Source: Gammaproteobacteria bacterium
Lineage (GTDB): Bacteria; Pseudomonadota; Gammaproteobacteria; PIWD01
Length of the DNA stretch: 39,443 nt
Direction of reading: 5' to 3'
Assembly: GCA_003354005.1 (NCBI GenBank)
Contig: PIWD01000014.1
Location: forward strand, 1-39,443
The number at the start of each line of letters is the position of its first letter. Within the stretch, counting starts at the first letter, position 1. A model generated the notes under the pieces. It was not told the DNA's origin, did not search any database, and worked only from the letters and a program-made list of their open reading frames with translations. The position numbers were made by a program, and so were the translations under genes. Of the stretch, positions 19,291 through 27,561 are shown one piece after another.

Positions 19291-19659
19291 TTAAATCTTT
19301 TTTTCCTGCAACTTACTGTTAGCAAGCTCTGCTATTTTCTTAAAGGTCTGCTGATCTGAAAAAGCTAAATCAGCCAATATCTTACGATCTAACAAAACAT
19401 CTGCTAATTTAAGACCATGAATAAATTGACTGTAGCTCAATTTACATTCTCTGGCCATTGCATTAATACGGATGTTCCACAATCTCCTAAACTGTCGTTT
19501 ACGTTGACGTCGATCACGATAGGCATATTGACCTGCCTTTATAACAGCTTGCTTAGCAACACGGTAAACACGACTCCGCGCACCATAATAGCCCTTGGCC
19601 TGGTCTAACACTTTTTTATGGCGCTTACCAGCCACAACACCTCGCCTTACTCGAGCCAT
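19291..19659 (-). CDS. rplT: 50S ribosomal protein L20
   Basis: A 122-residue L20 that binds 23S rRNA early in 50S assembly and, in E. coli, represses rpmI-rplT translation. It opens [26 protein letters not shown], has [30 protein letters not shown] and [12 protein letters not shown], and ends with the L20 globular domain. SD GAGGAG precedes the ATG. Length is slightly over the usual 118. Confidence 0.98.
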   Translation of the reverse strand: MARVRRGVVAGKRHKKVLDQAKGYYGARSRVYRVAKQAVIKAGQYAYRDRRQRKRQFRRLWNIRINAMARECKLSYSQFIHGLKLADVLLDRKILADLAFSDQQTFKKIAELANSKLQEKKI

Positions 19660-19686
19660 ACTACACTCTCCTCAATACTTATTGTT

Positions 19687-19896
19687 TCACTTGGCATTAC
19701 GCTGCTTTAGCAATACTTGTATACGCCTTTGCACTTGTGCGCTGGCATCAGTGGTTAGTGAGCGTTGACGCTTCTTCTTGCCAGATTGCTTGGTGAGAAT
19801 ATGATTGCCATTTGCAAGCCCCCGTTTTGCTCGTGAACCCTTACACTCAAACCGCTTACGCGAACCACGATGTGTCTTTAATTTAATTTTTGTCAT
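19687..19896 (-). CDS. rpmI: 50S ribosomal protein L35
   Basis: A 69-residue L35: MTKIKLKTHRGSRKRFECKGSR, KRGLANGNHILTKQSGKKKRQ. The ATG at 19896 is chosen over an in-frame GTG at 19902 because it follows GAGG with good spacing and matches the family N-terminus. It is followed by rplT in the standard infC-rpmI-rplT order. Confidence 0.95.
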   Translation of the reverse strand: MTKIKLKTHRGSRKRFECKGSRAKRGLANGNHILTKQSGKKKRQRSLTTDASAQVQRRIQVLLKQRNAK

Positions 19897-19969
19897 TTTC
19901 ACCTCAACTCCACTCTTTTAGCTCAAGAATAGAATAAATATTAGCCTAAATACACCAAGCCACTTTTGC

Positions 19970-20509
19970 TTAGTTTGCAGTATTCCCTTTATTTCTCTTG
20001 ACCATCAACATAATAAGCTGACGACCCTCCAATTTCGATTCCTGAGTTATCATGGCAATATCACTTAAATTTCCATAGATACGTTTGATGAGTTGTCGCC
20101 CCCTTTCCTGGTAAGCCATCTCACGACCAGAGAACCGAACCGATATTTTAACACGATAACCACTCTCTAGGAAAGTCCTTAATTTGTCTATTTTAACATT
20201 ATAGTCGTTATCCTCGATTGATAGGCGGAATTTAATCTCTTTTAAGTCCAATTGACGCTGATGCTGCTTTTTCCTTTGCTGCATCCTACGCTTTTTTTCA
20301 TCGAATAACTGTTTGCCATAGTTAATAATACGACAAACAGGTGGATCACTCATCGGTGAAACTTCAACCAAATTTAATTTACTTCCAGCAGCTTTCTCTA
20401 ATGCAACCGATAAAGCAACAATGCCGAGCTGCTGCCCCTCCTGATCAACTAAACGAACCCTACTTGCCGTAATATCACGATCAACACGCATACGCTTCTT
20501 TATGCTAAT
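19970..20509 (-). CDS. infC: Translation initiation factor IF-3, probable AUU start
   Basis: IF-3 prevents 50S joining and checks start codons. The body reads DQEGQQLGIVALSVALEKA, MSDPPVCRIINYGKQLFDEKKR, KEIKFRLSIEDNDYNVK and VRFSGREMAYQERG. An ATT codon at 20509 (MSIKKRMRVDRDI...) has GGAG upstream with eight-base spacing and is the likely start, as IF-3 genes commonly use AUU for autoregulation. The first ATG (20491) lacks a comparable site. Length 179 with ATT, 173 with ATG. Confidence 0.94.
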   Translation of the reverse strand: MSIKKRMRVDRDITASRVRLVDQEGQQLGIVALSVALEKAAGSKLNLVEVSPMSDPPVCRIINYGKQLFDEKKRRMQQRKKQHQRQLDLKEIKFRLSIEDNDYNVKIDKLRTFLESGYRVKISVRFSGREMAYQERGRQLIKRIYGNLSDIAMITQESKLEGRQLIMLMVKRNKGNTAN

Positions 20510-20534
20510 ACTTATCTCTCCAGTTCTAACACTT

Positions 20535-22472
20535 TTACAAACACGACTTAACGTGTGCTAAAAATCCCTCAATAGACATTATACCCAAGTGATCTCCTGC
20601 TTGCGTCCTAACCGATACTTGCATTGTATCCACTTCTTTTTGCCCAACGATCAATAAGTAAGGAACACGCAAAACAGAGTGTTCACGAATTTTATAGCCA
20701 ATTTTATGATCACGCAAGTCTAACTTTACTCGAATATCTAATTTTTTCAAATCTTCTTGCAATTTTTCGGCATAAGAGTGGTGTTTTTCACTCACAGTCA
20801 GCACAGCAACCTGCACAGGTGCCAACCAAAACGGAAGAAGTCCTGCAGTTTCTTCAATTAAAATACCGATAAACCGTTCAAATGTACCCAGCACCGCACG
20901 ATGCAATATCACTGGCGGGCACTTTGAACCATCTTTGGCAATATAATAGGCATCAAAACGTTTTGCCATACAGAAATCAACCTGTATAGTACCACATTGC
21001 CAAATACGATCTAAACAGTCTTGCAGTGAAAATTCAATCTTAGGACCATAAAAAGCTCCCTCACCTTCACATAATTCCCAAGCTATTCCCTTGTTATCAA
21101 GTACGGTTTGTAAAGCAAGTTCCGCCTTGTCCCAACTCTCTTCAAGCCCAATTCGTTCCTCTGGTCGCGTTGATAAACGATAAATAATTTTTTGAAAACC
21201 AAAATTTTTATAAATACGCTGTAACAAATCTAAAAAATCAGATACTTCTTGCTGAATCTGCTCTTCTGTACAAAAAATATGTCCATCATCTTGCACAAAA
21301 TTGCGTACGCGTAATAAGCCATGCAGAGTGCCAGATGGTTCATAACGATGACAAGAACCAAATTCAGCGAGTCGCAATGGTAAATCTCGGTGGCTTCTAA
21401 GCTTCTGATTGAAAAGTTGCACATGACAAGGACAGTTCATAGGCTTAATTGCATAACGGCGATTTTCATTGGTCTGATCGACAAAAAACATGTTCTCAGA
21501 GAATTTATCTATGTGCCCAGAGCGTTTCCACAACGATACATCAACTAGCTGTGGTGTATTCACTTCTTCATAACCTGAATCAACGATACAACGCCGCATA
21601 TACTGTAAAATAAGTTGATAGAGCTTCCAGCCATTAGGATGCCAAAATACCATCCCTGGTGCTTCTCCCTGCAAATGAAATAGATCCATCTTTTTTGCTA
21701 AGCCACGATGATCACGCACTTTAGCCTGCTCCAGTTTATCTAAGTAATCCTGCAAAGCACCTTTATCAGCCCATGCTGTACCATATACACGCTGTAGCAT
21801 TACTTTATCTGAGTCACCACGCCAATAAGCACCAGACAAACGCTGTAGTTTAAAGGCTCGTAAGTGCCCTGTGTGTGGCACATGTGGCCCACGGCATAAA
21901 TCTATGAATTCCCCCTGCTGATAAAGCACAAGCGGGGCATCATCCTCAATCTGATCGATGATCTCAACCTTATAGTGCTCATCCTTACCCCTAAATAAAT
22001 CAAGTGCCTGCCGACGCGATATGAGCTGTCTCTCAATCGGAATCTGCTTGGCAACGAGCTTACGCATGCACTTTTCAATACGTGGCAAATCCTCTTCCTT
22101 AATAACCTGCTCACCACAATCAACATCGTAGTAAAAACCATTGTCAATAACTGGACCAATCGCTAATCGTGTGCCTGGGAATAATTGACTAATTGCCTGT
22201 GCCATTAAATGCGCGCAGGAATGGCGTAGGATCTCTAAGCCATCTGCTTCATTAGGCATCACAGGAATAACCTGTGCATTTTCTGTTAAGGGAGTATGCA
22301 CATCTACAACCTGCCCTGCAACACGTGCCGCAACCATGCGCTTTGCTAACTTGGCATCGTATTGGGCAATCGCTTGCTGAGCTGTCAAGCCAGCCTTACA
22401 TGTGCCAGTTTGATGATCTGAATAGGTTATGATAATTGTGTTACTTTCTGTCGATTCAATTTTATGCTGCAT
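20535..22472 (-). CDS. thrS: Threonyl-tRNA synthetase
   Basis: A 645-residue class II enzyme. It has an N-terminal TGS domain, an editing domain with HSCAH (84-88) and DLCRGPH for clearing mischarged Ser, and a catalytic core with MNCPCHV (zinc Cys), RLAEFGSCHRYEPSGTLHGLLRVR, FVQDDGHIF and HRAVLGTFERFIGILIEE. The anticodon-binding domain ends the protein. Length matches the family (about 640). It is the first gene of the thrS-infC-rpmI-rplT-pheST-ihfA block; tRNA-Val lies 68 bases upstream. Confidence 0.98.
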   Translation of the reverse strand: MQHKIESTESNTIIITYSDHQTGTCKAGLTAQQAIAQYDAKLAKRMVAARVAGQVVDVHTPLTENAQVIPVMPNEADGLEILRHSCAHLMAQAISQLFPGTRLAIGPVIDNGFYYDVDCGEQVIKEEDLPRIEKCMRKLVAKQIPIERQLISRRQALDLFRGKDEHYKVEIIDQIEDDAPLVLYQQGEFIDLCRGPHVPHTGHLRAFKLQRLSGAYWRGDSDKVMLQRVYGTAWADKGALQDYLDKLEQAKVRDHRGLAKKMDLFHLQGEAPGMVFWHPNGWKLYQLILQYMRRCIVDSGYEEVNTPQLVDVSLWKRSGHIDKFSENMFFVDQTNENRRYAIKPMNCPCHVQLFNQKLRSHRDLPLRLAEFGSCHRYEPSGTLHGLLRVRNFVQDDGHIFCTEEQIQQEVSDFLDLLQRIYKNFGFQKIIYRLSTRPEERIGLEESWDKAELALQTVLDNKGIAWELCEGEGAFYGPKIEFSLQDCLDRIWQCGTIQVDFCMAKRFDAYYIAKDGSKCPPVILHRAVLGTFERFIGILIEETAGLLPFWLAPVQVAVLTVSEKHHSYAEKLQEDLKKLDIRVKLDLRDHKIGYKIREHSVLRVPYLLIVGQKEVDTMQVSVRTQAGDHLGIMSIEGFLAHVKSCL

Positions 22473-22539
22473 TAATACTAACCTAATTTAAAGCACTTCC
22501 GCTAAAAACCACCTTGCCACACAGCTGGATGCATAATCT

Positions 22540-22614
22540 TGGTAGGCACGAGTGGGATCGAACCACCGACCACCACCACGTCAAGGTGGTGCTCTACCAC
22601 TGAGCTACGTGCCT
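22540..22614 (-). tRNA. tRNA-Val (GAC), CCA encoded
   Basis: The acceptor stem AGGCACG/CGTGCCT is complete. The anticodon stem CCACC/GGTGG encloses TTGACGT, giving anticodon GAC. The T-arm GGTTCGATCCC and encoded 3' ACCA are present. An IS-like hairpin lies about 20 bases from its 5' end. Confidence 0.97.
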
Positions 22615-23201
22615 AATCTTGCCTATTTCTGATACTCCCCATGTCTAAAGACAGGGGCTCTACGCTCATTCTTGGTAAACAAGGTGCAACCACCATAGGA
22701 CTCACCCAGCTGCTCCCACTAACGCAACCCACGCCAATTCCACGATGATACATTAATTCCTGGGTGCAAACAAGCCACCACTAAGAATTAGCTGGTCAAA
22801 TAAGTCATTTTTTACAGTGGAAAATAGAAGAGCTAATAACGCTGAACTCACAAGGAATTAACTTATCATCCAGAGCTTGAACATGGTTGGATCAGCAATG
22901 GACTGAGATAATGCTCCACATAAATCAATAATAGTGTTGCCCCCTATTCACCTGGATTGACATTAATGATTCCAGTCCCACTTCTGTTTGAGTGATATCG
23001 ATACCGCCATTTGCTTCCGACAGCCCCAAATTACCTTTACCAACCGTTACGGTAAACACACTGTCTGTCACCTGCAAAGCAATTGTTTTACCAGTGTTAA
23101 GCCACCTGTACAGCTACCAGGTACTCCCGCTAATGCAACCATGCGTTACATTTAGTAGGAGCAGCTGAAGATCATAAGAGATGCTCGACTAGTAGGTTGC
23201 C
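22615..23201 (-). pseudogene. Eroded region with fragments of lost coding sequence
   Basis: Between tRNA-Val and ftsY there is no intact gene, but the minus strand keeps gene-like pieces. From about 23095 to 22925 a frame reads ...TGKTIALQVTDSVFTVTVGKGN and later GGIDITQTEVGLESLM, a beta-rich, surface-protein-like segment ending at a stop. Upstream, in another frame, MVALAGVPGSCTGGLTL is seen. A similar piece (WVALVGAAG) recurs near 22720, so two related DNA stretches (about 20 of 26 bases alike) survive. The parent protein is not recognised. The segment looks like decayed mobile or surface-protein sequence. Confidence 0.45.
22632..22660 (-). mobile_element. IS200/IS605-like right-end hairpin remnant
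   Basis: Minus-strand GAGCCCCTGTCTTTAGACATGGGGAGT forms CCCC/GGGG plus TGTCT/AGACA with one bulged base. This layout resembles the right-end stem of IS200/IS605-family elements. No intact tnpA or tnpB adjoins it. Confidence 0.4.
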
Positions 23202-24167
23202 TTATAATAAGGCATCAATAAAGTGTTCAGCATTGAAGGGTTGCAAGTCCTCAATTTTCTCGCCCATACCAATGAAACGAATCGGCAAGTTAAATTGCTT
23301 CGTGATAGCAAATACAATTCCACCTTTGGCAGTGCCGTCTAATTTCGTTAAAACAAGCCCTGTTACACCGATTGTATCAATAAATTGTTCTGCTTGTAAT
23401 AGTGCATTTTGCCCACAGGTCGCGTCAATCACTAATAAAATTTCATGTGGTGCTGTAGTATCTTTTTTCGCTAAAACACGCTTAATTTTTGCGAGTTCAC
23501 TCATTAAATGTGCTTTATTATGCAAGCGACCTGCCGTATCAGCCAATAATAGATCAATATGGCGAGCTTTTGAGGCTGAAAGGGCATCAAAAATAACGGC
23601 TGCACTGTCAGCACCCGCCCCTTGTGCAATCACGGGAACTTGAGCACGTTCCCCCCAAATTTTTAGCTGTTCGACAGCCGCTGCACGAAAGGTATCTCCT
23701 GCTGCTAACATAACGGAATGCCCCTGAACACTCAAATGATTTGCTAATTTACCTAAGGTCGTTGTTTTTCCAGAACCGTTCACACCGACCATGAGTACTA
23801 CATAAGGTTTCTTTGCTACATCAATTACAAAGGGTTGTGCATAAGGGGCAATCAAATCGTGTAATACCTGCTTTAAAATAAACAGCAAATCCTCTGAATG
23901 ATCAATAGATTGCTTTTTAACTTGTGCCTTTAATAGGCCTAAAACTTCCTCAGTTATGGCTGTACCCATATCAGTTTGTAATAACTGCGTTTGCAAATTA
24001 AGCCACAAGCTCTTGTCAATAGCTCTTTTGCCACGCAATAATTGCATGAGATTGTCCTGTAGTCGATCACGCATACGTCGTAATCCCATCGACCACTGCT
24101 TACTTACCTTCTGAGAAGAAATAGCAACCGTATCCACTTTCTTTTTTGATCGAAGAAATTTAAACAT
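23202..24167 (-). CDS. ftsY: Signal recognition particle receptor FtsY
   Basis: An SRP receptor GTPase that docks ribosome-SRP complexes at the inner membrane. Its NG domain has the P-loop GVNGSGKTTT, DTFRAAAVEQL, DTAGRLHNK, TKLDGTAKGG and GMGEKIEDLQPF. At 321 residues it lacks the long acidic A domain of E. coli FtsY (497), keeping only a short basic N-terminus (MFKFLRSKKK). ATG 24167 is chosen; GTG/ATG at 24173 adds two residues. ftsE and ftsX are not adjacent. Confidence 0.96.
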   Translation of the reverse strand: MFKFLRSKKKVDTVAISSQKVSKQWSMGLRRMRDRLQDNLMQLLRGKRAIDKSLWLNLQTQLLQTDMGTAITEEVLGLLKAQVKKQSIDHSEDLLFILKQVLHDLIAPYAQPFVIDVAKKPYVVLMVGVNGSGKTTTLGKLANHLSVQGHSVMLAAGDTFRAAAVEQLKIWGERAQVPVIAQGAGADSAAVIFDALSASKARHIDLLLADTAGRLHNKAHLMSELAKIKRVLAKKDTTAPHEILLVIDATCGQNALLQAEQFIDTIGVTGLVLTKLDGTAKGGIVFAITKQFNLPIRFIGMGEKIEDLQPFNAEHFIDALL

Positions 24168-24459
24168 ACACACTCCAAAGGTCTTTTTTGCTTACAGATA
24201 CCGATTAGCAAGTGATTTACAGTTCAAGTTCCTTATGCGAGTAGTGAAAAAACCTGCAGACTTGCCTTATCATCGTGTGGCGATTATACTATGGGGGTAC
24301 AGGCAGTTCAAGGCAGTGCAAAATACACACCGTGTTTTGATTAGCAAACCTCTCTTGCTTCAGAATACAGAAAGAGTGTTTATACGAAAACGGGACTTGT
24401 ATAGTTTTATGCCCCATGACTGTCAATTTAGTGGCAATATAGCCAAAAAAGAGATGAAT

Positions 24460-25446
24460 ATGCATCCAATACGCCATAATTGGCAATTACATGAGATAAC
24501 TTATATTTTTGAGCAGGTATTTACTGAACTCATCTATCAGGCACAGAGTGTGCACCGAAAATATCATGATACCAACCAGATGCAGCTGAGTACCCTGTTG
24601 AATATAAAAACGGGTGCCTGCCCTGAGGATTGTGCCTATTGCTCACAAAGCATACACCATAATACGGGATTAAAAGGCACAAACATGTTGGATAAGGATA
24701 TGATTATCGATGCAGCACGAAAGGCAAAACAAGCTGGTGCACAACGTTTTTGCATGGGCGGTGCCTGGCGGAAAGTGCCACGTGAAAAGTTATTCCTTCA
24801 ATTATTAGATGCTATTAAAGCCGTTAAAACACTTGGGCTTGAAACATGCTTAACGGTCGGCATGCTAACAGATGCCGAAGCCCAACGGCTCAAACAGGCA
24901 GGACTTGATTACTATAACCATAATCTTGATACCTCACCCAGCTATTATAAAAAAATTATTTCAACCCGAACTTACCAAGATCGACTGAACACCCTTAAAC
25001 ACATACGTCAAGCTAACCTAAAAACCTGCTGTGGTGGCATTATTGGCATGGGTGAATCACGTGTCGATCGATTATGCCTGTTGCAACAACTGGCTAATCT
25101 ACCACAACATCCAGAAAGTGTGCCAGTCAACAAATTTGTAAAAGTTGCTGGTACACCATTAGCAGACAGTGGTGTTGACTGTAGCATTTCATCATTTGAA
25201 ATTGTGCGCACCATTGCGACTACCCGTATTCTTATGCCTAAAAGCACAATCCGCCTGTCAGCTGGAAGAAATGAGATGTCTAATGAGTTACAAGCATTAT
25301 GCTTTATAGCTGGTGCTCGTTCCATTTTTTATGGTGATAAGCTACTTACAACAAACAATCCTGAACATTGTAAAGATACAAAAATGCTCAACCAAATGAG
25401 GTTCTCAACCAATGAAAAATATGTGGACTTGCCGTCTAGAGCGTAA
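24460..25446 (+). CDS. bioB: Biotin synthase
   Basis: A radical-SAM enzyme that inserts sulfur into dethiobiotin. It has the 4Fe-4S motif GACPEDCAYC (C-x3-C-x2-C), YYNHNLDTSPSYY, CCGGIIGMGES and RLSAGRNEMSNE. The family start fits ATG 24460 (MHPIRHNWQLHEITYIFEQ), with ATG 24454 just before. An open frame runs upstream to 24235 but its 73 residues match no biotin synthase and are left out. The C-terminus is slightly shorter than E. coli's. Start of bioB-bioF-bioD; bioF overlaps its end by 35 bases. Confidence 0.96.
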   Translation: MHPIRHNWQLHEITYIFEQVFTELIYQAQSVHRKYHDTNQMQLSTLLNIKTGACPEDCAYCSQSIHHNTGLKGTNMLDKDMIIDAARKAKQAGAQRFCMGGAWRKVPREKLFLQLLDAIKAVKTLGLETCLTVGMLTDAEAQRLKQAGLDYYNHNLDTSPSYYKKIISTRTYQDRLNTLKHIRQANLKTCCGGIIGMGESRVDRLCLLQQLANLPQHPESVPVNKFVKVAGTPLADSGVDCSISSFEIVRTIATTRILMPKSTIRLSAGRNEMSNELQALCFIAGARSIFYGDKLLTTNNPEHCKDTKMLNQMRFSTNEKYVDLPSRA

Positions 25447-26608
25447 ACTCGCTCACCAAGCACAACAACAGTGTATACGTGATATCCTATGTCGATCTCA
25501 AAACAGTACTAACCCGATTATCGATCAGAAGCATTATCTGTCATTTTGTAGCAATGATTATTTAGGGTTATCAACTCATCCTAGGGTGGTTGAAGCTGCT
25601 AAGCAAGCTATCGACACTTATGGTATTGGCAGCAATAGCTCTCCTCTAGTCAGCGGTTATTGTGACATTCACCATCAATTAGAAGCAGCACTAGCTGAGT
25701 TTACACGACGGGAAGCTGTTATGTTGTTTAGCACAGGCTATATGGCAAATCTTGGTGTGATCAATGCACTATGTGAGCACAATGACACGATTTTACAGGA
25801 CAAACACAACCATGCCTCACTGATTGATGGCGCGCTACTATCACGTGCTACCTTGAAGCGTTACCATAATATCAATGACCCAAGTTTGTACCGATGGCTG
25901 ATAACAAAGAATAGATCCACAGCTGCTAAGTCATACAAATTACTTGCAAGCGATACCGTATTTAGTACAAGTGGGCAGTATGCAGCACTCTCTAAGCTAG
26001 GCAAGTTATGCCACCAACATCAAGCTTTCCTTCTCGTTGATGATACACATGGCTTTGGACACAGTGGCTCTGAAGGACGTGGTTCACTCGCCCTATTTAA
26101 TTTAAGTGAAATAAGAGTCCCACTACTAATGTCAGGATTCGGTAAGACATTCGGTGCAAGTGGTGCCTTTGTTGCTGGCAAGCGAACAACTATTAACTTC
26201 TTACGTCAACATTGTCGAACTTACATTTACACAACTGCTTTATCACCCGTAATTGCATCGGCGGTCTACACAGCTTTAAAAGTAATTCAAGATGAGCCAA
26301 ACCATCAACAAGCTCTGGAAAATAACATTCAACAATTCACCACCTGTGCAGCGGAAATAGGCTTACCTGTCATACGTTCAACAACTGCGATTCAATGTGT
26401 GCCAATTTCTTCCATTACACAGGCTATTCGTCTTGAACAGTACTTACGAGAGAAGGGTTATTTAGCTAGGATACTTCGCCCACCCACTGTTGCACCGAGT
26501 AAAATTTGCTTACGCATCACCCTAAACGCATTACACCAACCCAAACACATCACTAAATTGATCACATTATTGCATAAAAATTTACAAAAATGCGAACAAC
26601 CCGCATAA
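25412..26608 (+). CDS. bioF: 8-amino-7-oxononanoate synthase
   Basis: A PLP enzyme joining pimeloyl thioester and L-alanine to give KAPA in biotin synthesis. It has YLSFCSNDYLGLSTHP, LFSTGYMANLGVI, the aspartate-His site LLVDDTHGFGHSG, and the PLP-lysine region MSGFGKTFGASGAF. Length 398 is close to the usual 385. It overlaps bioB (35 bases) and bioD (19 bases), so the three are translationally coupled. ATG 25421 is an alternative start. Confidence 0.94.
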   Translation: MKNMWTCRLERKLAHQAQQQCIRDILCRSQNSTNPIIDQKHYLSFCSNDYLGLSTHPRVVEAAKQAIDTYGIGSNSSPLVSGYCDIHHQLEAALAEFTRREAVMLFSTGYMANLGVINALCEHNDTILQDKHNHASLIDGALLSRATLKRYHNINDPSLYRWLITKNRSTAAKSYKLLASDTVFSTSGQYAALSKLGKLCHQHQAFLLVDDTHGFGHSGSEGRGSLALFNLSEIRVPLLMSGFGKTFGASGAFVAGKRTTINFLRQHCRTYIYTTALSPVIASAVYTALKVIQDEPNHQQALENNIQQFTTCAAEIGLPVIRSTTAIQCVPISSITQAIRLEQYLREKGYLARILRPPTVAPSKICLRITLNALHQPKHITKLITLLHKNLQKCEQPA

Positions 26609-27246
26609 CAAGCCTATTTATTACAGGGACGGATACGGGTGTTGGAAAGACATACTTTTGCTCCGCATTATTGAAAGCTCTCAATCAACAAGGGCAACGT
26701 ACGATTGGCTTTAAACCAATTGCTTCAGGCTGTCACCATAATGCCAAACAACAGCTTCGCAATGATGATGCCCTAATTTTGCAACAATCTGCCTCTGTCC
26801 TATTACCCTACGCACTTGTAAATCCCGTTGCTTTACAGCCCGAAATTGCTCCACATATTGCAGCAGAACAGAGCAACCGAAATGTCACAACTGAAGAACT
26901 ATGCCAACACTATCAACGGCTACTATCTTATAAACCAGATACTATTGTAATTGAGGGTGCTGGTGGCTGGTACACCCCTCTTAATCAAGATCATACCCTA
27001 GCTAATTTTGTGATACAGCAAGAGCTTCCTGTTATTTTAGTGGTCGGCATCCGACTAGGCTGTCTGAACCATGCCATATTAACTGAACAAGCTATCCGTA
27101 ATGATGGACTACACATCATCGGCTGGATTGCATCTGTAATCGAACCAAATATGCCAGCACTCAAAGAAAATATTGCAACACTACAAAATAGACTGAACGC
27201 ACCGCAGTTAAAAGATCTCAGATCAGTACACTCTAAGGTTGAATAA
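26590..27246 (+). CDS. bioD: Dethiobiotin synthetase
   Basis: An ATP-dependent enzyme that closes the ureido ring of dethiobiotin. P-loop FITGTDTGVGKTYF, the KPIASG segment with catalytic Lys, and VIEGAGGWYTPLN are present. At 218 residues it is of normal length. It directly follows bioF, with overlap. bioH and bioC, which sit between bioF and bioD in related Gammaproteobacteria such as Coxiella (from memory), are missing here, as is bioA. Confidence 0.95.
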   Translation: MRTTRITSLFITGTDTGVGKTYFCSALLKALNQQGQRTIGFKPIASGCHHNAKQQLRNDDALILQQSASVLLPYALVNPVALQPEIAPHIAAEQSNRNVTTEELCQHYQRLLSYKPDTIVIEGAGGWYTPLNQDHTLANFVIQQELPVILVVGIRLGCLNHAILTEQAIRNDGLHIIGWIASVIEPNMPALKENIATLQNRLNAPQLKDLRSVHSKVE

Positions 27247-27314
27247 CTTGTGTCCCGAATTAAATACACTTGCATATCAAATGAACAATACCTACCTGTT
27301 CTAATATTTCTTGA

Positions 27315-27497
27315 CTATTCCACACTAAGCTGTTACAGTTCGTTCTAGTGGCAGGGCATGCCATGTTAGCCTGTGGAGAGATAAGCATTAGCTGGTTCGA
27401 TGAAGCAGGAATCTCTGGCAATGGGCAACCAACATCCAGCTTAGTAATAGGAAGCCCCTTTCTTTCGGGGAGGGCAGGATGTCAAAACTTAACGTAA
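27315..27497 (+). pseudogene. tnpB C-terminal remnant with right-end hairpin (IS200/IS605 type)
   Basis: After bioD a 315-base gap has one open segment from 27315 to a stop at 27495. It reads VAGHAMLACGEI, then a WFDEAGIS segment, which fits the C-terminal tail of TnpB-type proteins (typically ILAAGHAVLACG...). It is followed by GAAGCCCCTTTCTTTCGGGG (27451-27470), a stem-loop typical of IS200/IS605 right ends, then AGGGCAGGATGTC. A stop at 27312 precedes the segment and no N-terminal part is left, so this is a decayed fragment and not a functional transposase. Confidence 0.6.
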
Positions 27498-27561
27498 GTT
27501 GATTGATGTTGCTTTTGTAGGAACTAAAACAAATCAATTTACTATTGTAATTGGATAAAAC

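Noticed and set aside
23197-23643. 148-codon plus-strand frame opposite ftsY
   Set aside because: It is antisense to the conserved GTPase domain and shows no family signature.
24174-24453. BirA operator upstream of bioB
   Set aside because: I looked for the TTGTAAACC-type palindrome and saw none.
24235-24459. 73-codon N-terminal extension of bioB
   Set aside because: It has no similarity to biotin synthases, and the family start fits ATG 24460 with a purine-rich site upstream.
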